A stretch of DNA of 9,343 bases from WLWS01 sp047638675 (lineage in GTDB: Bacteria; Pseudomonadota; Gammaproteobacteria; Eutrophobiales; Eutrophobiaceae): contig JBLIML010000157.1 of assembly GCA_047638675.1 (NCBI GenBank), positions 1 to 9,343 on the forward strand, written 5' to 3'. Both the position numbers and the translations under genes were made by a program. The notes beneath the pieces are model-generated. The model saw nothing but the letters and a program-made list of their open reading frames with translations, was not told where the DNA came from and ran no database searches. Numbering within the stretch: position 1 is the stretch's first letter; the number at the start of each line of letters is the position of its first letter. Shown piece by piece: positions 1-5,541 of the stretch.

Positions 1-67
1 GGTGGTGTTCTCCTATTTGACCAAGGTTCGCATCTCGATCTGATCGGAAATCACCATGCAGGTTCAT
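1..67 (-). other. Possible 5' end of a minus-strand gene leaving the left edge
   Basis: Two readings are possible, and both point to a minus-strand gene beginning at or just beyond the left edge. In one, an ATG at 67-65 opens a frame of 22 codons (MNLHGDFRSDRD...) that is still open at the edge, but no clear Shine-Dalgarno precedes it. In the other, the minus strand carries AGGAG at about 9-13, followed by AACACCACC, good spacing for a start codon just outside the window. The A-rich minus-strand leader at about 70-127 would suit an unstructured 5' UTR. The protein fragment is too short to recognise. Confidence 0.28.
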
Positions 68-262
68 TGTTTCATTAACCGTTTTTTGTAACTGTTTGTT
101 TTTGATCGACTTTTTTGTTTATTTTGTGGGGATACCTCAGGGTCGGAGACAATAGAGAACTATTCTCCACTGGAGCCAGCCAATTTGTGCATATTAGGAG
201 GGCGTCCTCGTTTATCCTGACCAGAGATTCTTCTCAACACCATATCAATTTCAGAATTGAAC
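68..262. other. Intergenic stretch with overlapping short palindromes
   Basis: No coding region is supported here. Positions 79-127 are T-rich on the plus strand. At 155-175 two palindromes overlap: GAGAA-CTA-TTCTC (155-167) and CTCCA-C-TGGAG (165-175). They lie upstream of the possible minus-strand gene at the left edge and could be an operator, although short palindromes of this size also occur by chance. No convincing -35/-10 pair was identified. Confidence 0.3.
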
Positions 263-330
263 CTAATAAATAAGATGACAGTTAACTTATTTATTTTTGA
301 ATTAAATTAACTGTCATCTTATTTATTTAG
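263..330. repeat. Palindromic repeat family A, copy 1 (short form)
   Basis: A perfect 21-bp inverted repeat, 265-285 against 307-327, contains the core arm AAGATGACAGTTAACTTA (272-289) and encloses a loop of about 20 nt. It is one of three related elements in the window; see also 2748-2814 and 6446-6520. It resembles copy 3 with the internal part around TACACTTTTG deleted. It lies about 28 nt past the stop codon of the GGT-like gene in the direction of transcription, so it may fold in the 3' end of that mRNA and help terminate or protect it. That role is inferred from position. Confidence 0.85.
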
Positions 331-358
331 GCGCAACGCCCTATCAATAGTCCGGAGA

Positions 359-2269
359 TTACCAGGCGATACCGTAGTCGTCTCCAGTATTTCCGGCGCC
401 GCCTTCCATGATTCCTTCCTGCCGGTTGAAAATAATGGCGGTGATCGGGCTGTAAGTGCGTTCAATCACCTCGACGTAGTAGCCCATCTTCTTGAGTTGA
501 TCTCGGGTGTATGGCTCGACCGAGGGCATCACCTCAAGCCGACCCGGTTGGGCCTCGTGGGCACCGAATGAGGTCTGCATTTGGTAGCTGGTGAAGTTGG
601 CTGCCTCCGCCGCCTGCTGCACGTCCATGCCGAACTCGACGACGTTAAGAAAAAATTGCAGCAGATTCTGTTCCTGGATATCACCCCCTTGCACCGAGAA
701 CGCCATCAGCGGCACCCCGTCTTTCAGGGCGATACTGGGCGTCAGGGTCACCCGCGGCCGCTGACCCGGTTGCACTACGTTGTAGGGGTTGATCCGCTCG
801 TCCAACACGAAACTCTGCATACGTTGGCTCAGACCAATCCCCGTGTTCCCCGCGAGGTAAGCGGGTATCCAGCCACCACTGGGAGTCACTGATACCACCC
901 AACCCTCAGCGTCCGCCGCCTGGATGGAGGTGGTGCCAGCAAGGAATGCCTCATCGTGATCAAACAGGGATGCTTGCTGTGTGCCTTCTACACCCTTCGC
1001 AACCGGCTTAGGTGGGATGGGTGTCCAGGCTTTTCGCAAGTTCTCGAATGGATTCCTGCCACGCTGGAATTGGTATGGGTCGCCTGGCTTCAGATCTACC
1101 ATGTTCTTCTCCACGTCGATCAGTGCCCGACGCTTGGCCGCGTACTTCTTCGACAGCAACCCTTCGATGGGTTCCTCCGGAGGTATATAAGTGTCACCGT
1201 AGTAAAAATCCCGGTCGGCGAACGCCAGGTTCATAGCCTGGTACACCCAGTGGATGTAACGCACGCTGTTGTAGCCCATGCCCTTGAGATCGATCTCTTC
1301 CAGGATATTGAGCGCCTGCAGTAACACTGGCCCCTGCGCCCAGGTGCTCAACTTGTAAACGTCTATACCCTTGTAGTTGGTGGTCACTGGCGCCTCGATG
1401 TACACCTGCCAGTTGTCGAGGTCTTCCATTGTAAACAGGCCACCGCCCTCGCGGTTACTACGCACGATTTCCTCAGCGATATCACCTCGATAGAAGCGGT
1501 CATAGGCAGCATAAATTGCGGCCTTGCGGTCTTTCCCCGCTGCCAGGGCATTCGCCTCCGTATCGACTAGTTTCTGCAGGGTAGCGAGCAGATCAGGCTG
1601 GCGAAATATCTCCCCCGGCCGGGGTGCCGCCCATCTATTGGGGTTGTTCTCATCGAGGTGGGGCAGGAACACTCGCCGCGAATCCGGCCACTGGGAGATG
1701 ATCTCACGGTGCTCCTCGATATACTCAACCTTTGATTCTTCCACCGGGTAGCCTTGCGCCATCTGCATGGCCGGGGCCAGCACTTCAGCAAGACTCAGCT
1801 TACCGTATTCGGCCAGCATCACCATCAGTCCTCCCGCCGTGCCCGGCGTCACCGCGGCCAGCGGACCGTACTCCGGCGGGTACACCATGTCCTGTTCGCG
1901 GAAGAACTCTGCAGTAGCCCCAGTGGGCGCTACTCCCAACGCGTTGATGCCCACCACCTTCCCGGTATTGGGATTGTAAATTAGCGCCTGAGTCTCACCA
2001 CCCCAACTCAGGGTATCCCACATGGTGGAAGTGGCCGCCAGCATGGCGCAGGCCGCATCTACCGCGTTACCGCCGCGGGAAAATGTCAACGCTCCAGCCG
2101 TAGCAGCCAACGGCTTCCCGGTCAATACCATCCAGTGTTTACCGTATAACTTTGGTTTGACAGTACTCTGTGCCTGCGCCTGAGCAGTGACCAACAGCGC
2201 GATACACAAAGCGCATGTGACAGCCGCAATGATGCCACGGTAATTCGGAATCATGGGAAGTTCTCGCAT
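359..2269 (-). CDS. Gamma-glutamyltranspeptidase-fold (Ntn hydrolase) secreted enzyme with an altered substrate pocket
   Basis: GGT-family precursor of 636 residues from the preferred ATG at 2269. An ATG at 2308 adds 13 residues but lacks a ribosome site; the 2269 start has AAAGGGGGG 7 nt upstream. A Sec signal peptide (MRELPMIPNYRGII... to AQAQAQ) predicts a periplasmic protein. Numbering below is from the 2308 start. Family features are GGNAVDAA (79-86), the autoprocessing/nucleophile site GTTS with Thr459, and a GG oxyanion pair in SVQGGD. GGT proteins are made as a proenzyme and cut before this Thr into large and small subunits. Several residues that bind the gamma-glutamyl group in E. 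coli GGT appear changed: RExAP reads LGVAP (Leu124 for Arg), the Asp-containing NNQMDDF reads SQRMQSF, and PLSSMSP reads PRVTLTP. The fold and processing are likely, but glutathione as substrate is doubtful. It may be an amidase or acylase relative. The gene is probably monocistronic, with family A repeat copy 1 after its stop. Confidence 0.9.
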   Translation of the reverse strand: MRELPMIPNYRGIIAAVTCALCIALLVTAQAQAQSTVKPKLYGKHWMVLTGKPLAATAGALTFSRGGNAVDAACAMLAATSTMWDTLSWGGETQALIYNPNTGKVVGINALGVAPTGATAEFFREQDMVYPPEYGPLAAVTPGTAGGLMVMLAEYGKLSLAEVLAPAMQMAQGYPVEESKVEYIEEHREIISQWPDSRRVFLPHLDENNPNRWAAPRPGEIFRQPDLLATLQKLVDTEANALAAGKDRKAAIYAAYDRFYRGDIAEEIVRSNREGGGLFTMEDLDNWQVYIEAPVTTNYKGIDVYKLSTWAQGPVLLQALNILEEIDLKGMGYNSVRYIHWVYQAMNLAFADRDFYYGDTYIPPEEPIEGLLSKKYAAKRRALIDVEKNMVDLKPGDPYQFQRGRNPFENLRKAWTPIPPKPVAKGVEGTQQASLFDHDEAFLAGTTSIQAADAEGWVVSVTPSGGWIPAYLAGNTGIGLSQRMQSFVLDERINPYNVVQPGQRPRVTLTPSIALKDGVPLMAFSVQGGDIQEQNLLQFFLNVVEFGMDVQQAAEAANFTSYQMQTSFGAHEAQPGRLEVMPSVEPYTRDQLKKMGYYVEVIERTYSPITAIIFNRQEGIMEGGAGNTGDDYGIAW

Positions 2270-2276
2270 TTCATTT

Positions 2277-2285
2277 CCCCCCTTT
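2277..2285 (-). promoter_or_regulatory. Ribosome binding site fixing the start of the GGT-like gene
   Basis: The minus strand reads AAAGGGGGG, 7 nt before the ATG at 2269. This favours that start over the in-frame ATG at 2308 and makes the predicted protein begin directly with a well-formed signal peptide. Confidence 0.65.
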
Positions 2286-2747
2286 ATAAAGCAATGTTTT
2301 TGAAACATCCATAAATATACTTTTAATCTTATTACAAAACCGTGGTCTATCTCCTAGGAGCTAAGGTCCTATATTATCCGATACATACTTTTCTTATTCC
2401 CCAAACTTTAGCATCATCGTGCTCATAGGAGGGCTCAAAAGTACCGAATGGATTACACTGAATTGGGTAGGTATTGAAGCCTCGGTCTCCCAAAGTCTCA
2501 CGTTACTTCAGACGGGGGCGGAAGTAATAAAGCAAGTTCTCATGGGTTACTTACCTTCAACTGGTTCAGGCTCTGCAGGGTTTTTTTTAATTCAGGTAGA
2601 AGTAATCAATAGCAATGAGTTTAAATATTGCACTCGATATTTTTCTGTACCTGAGTGACTAGCGATGTCAAGATTCAAGACTTGACCCGAATTATTTTTT
2701 ATTACAGAGGTGCAGTGTCAGGTATCACATTCCAGCATTTCATCAAT
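2286..2747. other. Long intergenic region between the phosphatase-like and GGT-like genes
   Basis: About 460 bases hold no gene I can support. Notable items are a 15-bp palindrome ATGTTT-CAA-AAACAT on the minus strand (2294-2308), a 10-bp perfect palindrome CTCCTAGGAG (2351-2360), a T8 tract (about 2580-2588), and the GTCAAG/CTTGAC hairpin at 2667-2686. The promoter of the GGT-like gene must lie here or just below. The AT-rich stretch at 2305-2340 is the likeliest place, but no clean -35/-10 pair at 16-18 nt spacing was found. A 79-codon plus-strand frame (2419-2658) starts with GTG and resembles nothing I know; it is not called. Confidence 0.5.
2667..2686 (+). terminator. Small hairpin followed by a T tract
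   Basis: GTCAAG (2667-2672) pairs with CTTGAC (2681-2686) around an 8-nt loop. The plus strand then runs into ATTATTTTTT (2691-2700), giving a weak rho-independent terminator shape in the plus direction. No plus-strand gene precedes it, so it may instead be a short palindromic repeat of a different type from family A. Confidence 0.35.
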
Positions 2748-2814
2748 AAGGTAACAGTTAACTTAAATATTTATACTTCAGCTACACTTTTGCAATTAAG
2801 TTAACCGTCACCTA
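2748..2814. repeat. Palindromic repeat family A, copy 2 (diverged)
   Basis: The left arm AAGGTAACAGTTAACTTA (2748-2765) faces a right arm at 2796-2813 that reads TTAAGTTAACCGTCACCT. They pair with a few mismatches around a loop of about 30 nt. The loop contains TACACTTTTG, also present in copy 3 in the same orientation, so copies 2 and 3 share ancestry beyond their arms. The element ends only 7 nt past the stop codon of the phosphatase-like gene, so the transcript would fold immediately after translation stops. Confidence 0.8.
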
Positions 2815-2820
2815 AATTTT

Positions 2821-3351
2821 CTAGCGGCGGGATTCGATATAGTCGGTCATAAAAACTTGTAGTGTCTCGCTACCTAGACCCAATGACTTTGCTTCCTCCA
2901 TGGCATGGTCAATGTCCAGGCCATCGACGATTGCCCTTTTCGCATACCACATGCCGGCAGCGCGACTGCCCCCGGCGCAGTGAATGAACGATGGCTCCAT
3001 ATTGGGTTTGGTAAACGCAGCCAGGAACTCGTCCACTGCCGCCGTATCCGGGTCGCTACTACTAAACGGTATATGCACGTAGGTCAGGCCTGCAGACCGA
3101 GCCGCAGCGGCCTCCTCTTCAATCCTGGCGCCTTCTTCATCGGGCCGACGCAGATTGACGATGGAGACGAATCCCATATTCTTGATGCTGGGGATTGTTT
3201 CGGGCGTAATTGCCCCGGCACAGGCCACCATACTATCGATGACTTTCAGGTTGCGGATCCCCGCGACTGGTTTCTCTACTGCCCGCTCATGTTCAGCGTG
3301 CGCGGAAAGCATTAAGGTGGTTAATGTGCAAAGTAAGAGTAATCGTTTCAT
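2821..3351 (-). CDS. Exported tyrosine-phosphatase-like protein (DSP/DUF442-type fold)
   Basis: Small protein of 176 residues from the preferred ATG at 3351. In-frame ATGs at 3363 and 3357 lie upstream, but the GGAG 6 nt before 3351 favours the shorter form, which starts directly with a signal peptide (MKRLLLLCTLTTLMLSAHA). The mature part matches the compact phosphatase fold: an N-terminal strand-turn (AGAITPETIPSIKNMGF), the SIVNLRRPDEEG segment, YVHIPF, and the active loop HCAGGSRAAG with Cys129 and Arg134 (3363 numbering). The loop is C-x4-R, not the C-x5-R of classical tyrosine phosphatases. From memory, the C-x4-R form also occurs in bacterial DSP/DUF442-like proteins, so it need not be a defect. 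The predicted location is periplasmic, where the substrate is unknown; it could be a phosphatase or a rhodanese-like sulfur handler. It follows the binding-protein gene by 96 bp on the same strand, with a hairpin between them. Confidence 0.82.
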   Translation of the reverse strand: MKRLLLLCTLTTLMLSAHAEHERAVEKPVAGIRNLKVIDSMVACAGAITPETIPSIKNMGFVSIVNLRRPDEEGARIEEEAAAARSAGLTYVHIPFSSSDPDTAAVDEFLAAFTKPNMEPSFIHCAGGSRAAGMWYAKRAIVDGLDIDHAMEEAKSLGLGSETLQVFMTDYIESRR

Positions 3352-3357
3352 TGTCAT

Positions 3358-3361
3358 CTCC
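3358..3361 (-). promoter_or_regulatory. Ribosome binding site fixing the start of the phosphatase-like gene
   Basis: GGAG on the minus strand lies 6 nt before the ATG at 3351 and overlaps the two upstream in-frame ATG codons. The upstream ATG at 3363 has no comparable site. Confidence 0.55.
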
Positions 3362-3398
3362 ATTAGCTGTTCTTCGATTTAAGCAGGGGAATGATGAA

Positions 3399-3429
3399 GC
3401 CGGAGTGGATTAAATTAAGTCACTCCGGC
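3399..3429. terminator. Strong GC-rich hairpin between two minus-strand genes
   Basis: GCCGGAGTG (3399-3407) pairs perfectly with CACTCCGGC (3421-3429) around a 13-nt AT-rich loop. On the plus strand it is followed by CCCCTTTTTAAG. On the minus strand, where both neighbouring genes lie, it is followed only by TTCATCATT. It could weaken read-through from the binding-protein gene into the phosphatase-like gene, but it is not a textbook terminator in that direction. Confidence 0.55.
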
Positions 3430-3447
3430 CCCTTTTTAAGACCGTCC

Positions 3448-4578
3448 CTAATTAGGTTTCTGACTGGGAGCTACCCCGCCCGGATATAGGCTATCGATAT
3501 AACCACTTTCATCCAGCTCCTTGATGATTGTATCATCGTAAAAATCTTCTGGCTTAAACTTGGTACGAGCGTCCCAGCCGCCATAGAACTGCATGATCAT
3601 CTTGGTACCTTTATACGGAGGGTAGGGCTTACTGTCCATTTTCAAAAGTTCAGTATAAAAAAGGTCTCTCCCTTCCTGAGTCTTCATGCCATACCATTTA
3701 ATCATGGTTTTCTCGGCTTCCGCTTTATTTAACTTCATAAATGCAATTGCCTCCACGCCTGTTTTGACAAATGCCCTGGCAGCTTCCGGATTTTTTTCAT
3801 ACCACTTCCTGTTCACCTGGAGGGCTGAACCGGCAACAGGAAATCCATAATCCCCCAAATCGGCAAGCACAGGAAAGTCATTCATCAGCGCCATGGTACC
3901 ATGCAACTCTGGACCCATCAGTGCATCAATTTTTCCCTCCTTTAATGAATCCACATTAAGTGTACCACCCACTAATGTGACATCGGTATGCGGATTCCAA
4001 CCCATATGTTCAAGGAAATTTAACCAATAATTATGACTCACAGCACCCACACCGGAAAAACCAAGTCGTTTACCTTTAAGATCTTCCAGAGATTTGATTT
4101 CAGGCCCGCTAAATATACGCCAACGTGATACGTGATGTGTCGTACCAAGGACGACCCTTTCAGTCGGAGGTTTCGCATCGGCGGTCCTCATGACTCTAGC
4201 GATCATCGGGCCAGACCCTCCAATATAAATTGTAAACTCAATGCTTTTATCATCAGGGTCGTAAATGTTTTCAGGCGCGACTTCTATCCCGCTCTTATTG
4301 ATGGTTGCAACAGAACCTGGGGAGAACATCGGTTTAACATTAAGTCCATTCTTTGCATACATCCCTTGGTCTCTGGCCAGAATAAACGGAAATTTATTTG
4401 CCGACACATCACCCATTCTTAAAATCAGTTCTCCCTCGTGCATATACTGAGCCTGGACGGGTGCCGCCAATAGGAAAAGTATTCCCATAGCCGGCAACAG
4501 GCCAACCACGTTATATATATTTCTGAAGAGTTGCCTGCAGGCCGTTGGATTTATTAATTTATAGGAATTCATTTTCAT
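3448..4578 (-). CDS. ABC transporter periplasmic substrate-binding protein, NMT1/SsuA-like, orphan
   Basis: Protein of 376 residues from the preferred ATG at 4578, which has GGGGG 5 nt upstream; ATGs at 4602 and 4572 are alternatives. A hydrophobic signal segment (about residues 32-51 in 4602 numbering, GLLPAMGILFLLAAPVQA) predicts export. The mature part shows the type II periplasmic binding-protein pattern of the NMT1/THI5/SsuA/TauA group: an opening strand LILRMGDVSANKFP, the FILARDQGMYAKNGL helix, SLEDLKGKRLGFSGVG, a DALMGPELHG segment, and LQVNRKWYEKNPEAARAFVK near the hinge. Relatives bind small organic ligands such as sulfonates, nitrate or pyrimidine precursors and hand them to a membrane permease. 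No permease or ATPase gene lies in this window, so it either serves a transporter encoded elsewhere or has another sensing role. The ligand cannot be told from sequence. The tandem duplication begins about 70 bp upstream of its start. Confidence 0.88.
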   Translation of the reverse strand: MKMNSYKLINPTACRQLFRNIYNVVGLLPAMGILFLLAAPVQAQYMHEGELILRMGDVSANKFPFILARDQGMYAKNGLNVKPMFSPGSVATINKSGIEVAPENIYDPDDKSIEFTIYIGGSGPMIARVMRTADAKPPTERVVLGTTHHVSRWRIFSGPEIKSLEDLKGKRLGFSGVGAVSHNYWLNFLEHMGWNPHTDVTLVGGTLNVDSLKEGKIDALMGPELHGTMALMNDFPVLADLGDYGFPVAGSALQVNRKWYEKNPEAARAFVKTGVEAIAFMKLNKAEAEKTMIKWYGMKTQEGRDLFYTELLKMDSKPYPPYKGTKMIMQFYGGWDARTKFKPEDFYDDTIIKELDESGYIDSLYPGGVAPSQKPN

Positions 4579-4583
4579 TTTAA

Positions 4584-4588
4584 CCCCC
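4584..4588 (-). promoter_or_regulatory. Ribosome binding site fixing the start of the binding-protein gene
   Basis: GGGGG followed by TTAAA directly precedes the ATG at 4578. This spacing is better for 4578 than for the ATG at 4572, and the site lies inside the frame of the longer form starting at 4602. Confidence 0.5.
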
Positions 4589-4654
4589 GAATAAGTAAAC
4601 AATTAATGGTATTAATATAATGAAACTAGCTTAATTTTCAGGGTAAAGCAACGA

Positions 4655-4718
4655 AGATTGGGGTCAGAGTAAAAACTTTCCTTATTGTTCATGGTATTAC
4701 AAGATCTGACACCAATCT
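4655..4718. repeat. Palindromic element C, copy 1
   Basis: AGATTGGGGTCAGAG (4655-4669) is complementary in inverted orientation to ATCTGACACCAATCT (4704-4718) at 13 of 15 positions, with about 34 nt between. It starts immediately after the stop codon of the metallopeptidase fragment (4719-4721). It may be a REP-like element or serve as a transcript 3' end structure. From memory, TCAGAGTAAAA next to palindromes recurs in gammaproteobacteria near REP-associated transposases. No such transposase is present here. Confidence 0.7.
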
Positions 4719-4910
4719 CTAAGGGATCAGTTGCTTGAACAGGCTCGATTCTCTTTTGAAAAAACCTTCTGTATGAAAAGAATCAGCCAGTTCCAAAAAT
4801 TCATAATCCAGGTGATGACATAATTCATGGAGAATGGTCCGTAAAAAACTACGGAATGCGACGACTTTTTTATACCTGGCCGTTCTCATCCAGACGGTAA
4901 TCCTAGCTTT
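4719..4910 (-). pseudogene. 5'-truncated fragment of the metallopeptidase-like gene with an intact C-terminus
   Basis: On the minus strand this fragment reads KARITVWMRTARYKKVVAF..., then HELCHHLDYEFLELADSFHT, then EGFFKRESSLFKQLIP and a TAG stop at 4719-4721. It has no N-terminal half. The first ATG in frame (4889) would give 56 residues. It is the 3' end of the same gene as 5062-5478 and carries the tail that gene has lost, including SFHTEGFF, whose His is a candidate third zinc ligand. It has no recognisable ribosome binding site, so it is probably not made as a separate protein. Confidence 0.82.
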
Positions 4911-4912
4911 TG

Positions 4913-5180
4913 AAGCAACGAAGATTGGTGTCAGAGTAAAAACTATCCTTATTGTTCATGGCATTGCAAGATCTGACACCATTCTCTAAAGGATCAGTTG
5001 CTTGAACAGGCTCGATTCTCTTTTGAAAAAAACCTTCCGTATGAAAAGAGTCAGCCAGTTCTCAATATTCATAATCCAAATGGTGACAGAGTTCATGGAG
5101 AATGGTTCGTAAAAAACTACGGAATGCGACGATTTTTTTATGCCTGGCCGTTCTCATCCAGACGGTAATCCTGGCTTTTG
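4913..5180. repeat. Tandem direct duplication, unit 2 (268 bp)
   Basis: This is the second unit of the 267-bp duplication, joined to the intact N-terminal part of the gene. Compared with unit 1 it has an extra A in the run at about 5026-5032 and a TGA codon at 5064-5062 in place of TTG. The two lesions disable the C-terminal coding part here but not in unit 1. Confidence 0.93.
4922..4985. repeat. Palindromic element C, copy 2
   Basis: AGATTGGTGTCAGAG (4922-4936) faces ATCTGACACCATTCT (4971-4985), complementary at 13 of 15 positions. It is duplicated with the surrounding unit, so it is not an independent insertion relative to copy 1. Between this arm pair the sequence matches copy 1 apart from three base changes. 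Confidence 0.7.
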
Positions 5181-5478
5181 TGTCTCCATCTACAGGTTCG
5201 TACTGCCCATGCAACTCACCCCAATCATTAGATGGTCTCGCACTCAATACTTTTGTTTTGACAGTAACGACTTTTAAATCATATAAAATTTCATTGACCA
5301 AAGCATGAGAGGCTTTCGCAGTATTGTTTCTATCTTCAGAATCAAGTGCGGTCTGTAAAGTAGATATCGATTGCAGAATATTCTCTGGATGGTTCAGGAC
5401 AATACTTTCAATACTATCGCTTTTACGATAAATAGATTTCTGCTTCTTCCCAAGGCGGTGGTAATAATCGAAGACCAT
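5062..5478 (-). CDS. Putative HExxH zinc metallopeptidase-like protein, C-terminally truncated
   Basis: A 138-residue frame ending at a TGA. Near the end it has LHELCHHLDY, an HExxH zinc motif (His128, Glu129, His132), preceded by RITVWMRTARHKKIVAFRSF. I recall this arrangement from an unnamed family of small bacterial HExxH proteins in which the motif is followed by a (S/T)FHTxGF(Y/F)KRES tail. Here the tail is lost: unit 1 of the adjacent duplication has TTT TTG where this gene has TAT TGA, and an extra A further on shifts the frame. The missing tail contains His in SFHT, a plausible third zinc ligand, so the product is probably inactive. The intact form would be 163 residues. The ATG at 5478 has AGGA almost touching it, and a stop codon lies just upstream, so the start is weak. 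The gene follows the hydrolase by 63 bp on the same strand and could share its transcript. No signal peptide is seen, suggesting a cytoplasmic location. Confidence 0.7.
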   Translation of the reverse strand: MVFDYYHRLGKKQKSIYRKSDSIESIVLNHPENILQSISTLQTALDSEDRNNTAKASHALVNEILYDLKVVTVKTKVLSARPSNDWGELHGQYEPVDGDTKARITVWMRTARHKKIVAFRSFLRTILHELCHHLDYEY

Positions 5479-5541
5479 TCCTGATTATTCTATTAATTAT
5501 CATTCAACACCATGTAAAACGTGATTTGTCCCTATCGTTGT

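Larger units (their letters stand above)
4646..4912. repeat. Tandem direct duplication, unit 1 (267 bp)
   Basis: This unit is directly abutted by unit 2 (4913-5180). By eye the two differ at about 21 positions, so they are roughly 92 percent identical, with one single-base length difference. Each unit begins AAGCAACGAAG and ends GCTTTTG. Reading on the minus strand, each holds the 3' part of the metallopeptidase-like gene followed by a palindromic element. Many coding-part differences are silent, which suggests both copies were translated for some time after duplicating, or that the differences were acquired from elsewhere. Confidence 0.93.

Noticed and set aside
263..330. Reading the inverted repeat as a classical rho-independent terminator
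   Set aside because: The stem is AT-rich with no GC-rich base and no uninterrupted T run; the presence of related copies elsewhere favours a repeat element, although a role at transcript ends remains possible.
581..1324. Several plus-strand frames of 60-122 codons
   Set aside because: All lie opposite the GGT-like gene and their translations show no domain or start signal.
2294..2308. Palindrome ATGTTT-CAA-AAACAT as an operator
   Set aside because: It is short, AT-rich and overlaps the alternative upstream start codon of the GGT-like gene; chance cannot be excluded.
2419..2658. A 79-codon plus-strand frame between the GGT-like and phosphatase-like genes
   Set aside because: It starts with GTG, has no clear ribosome site at the right distance, matches no family I know, and is antisense to the direction of its neighbours.
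4646..5180. Tandem duplication as a CRISPR or satellite array
   Set aside because: There are only two units of about 267 bp containing recognisable coding sequence; no short repeats with spacers are present.
5062..5478. Toxin or defence-associated metallopeptidase
   Set aside because: The HExxH motif alone does not support this, and no partner antitoxin, regulator or phage gene is adjacent.
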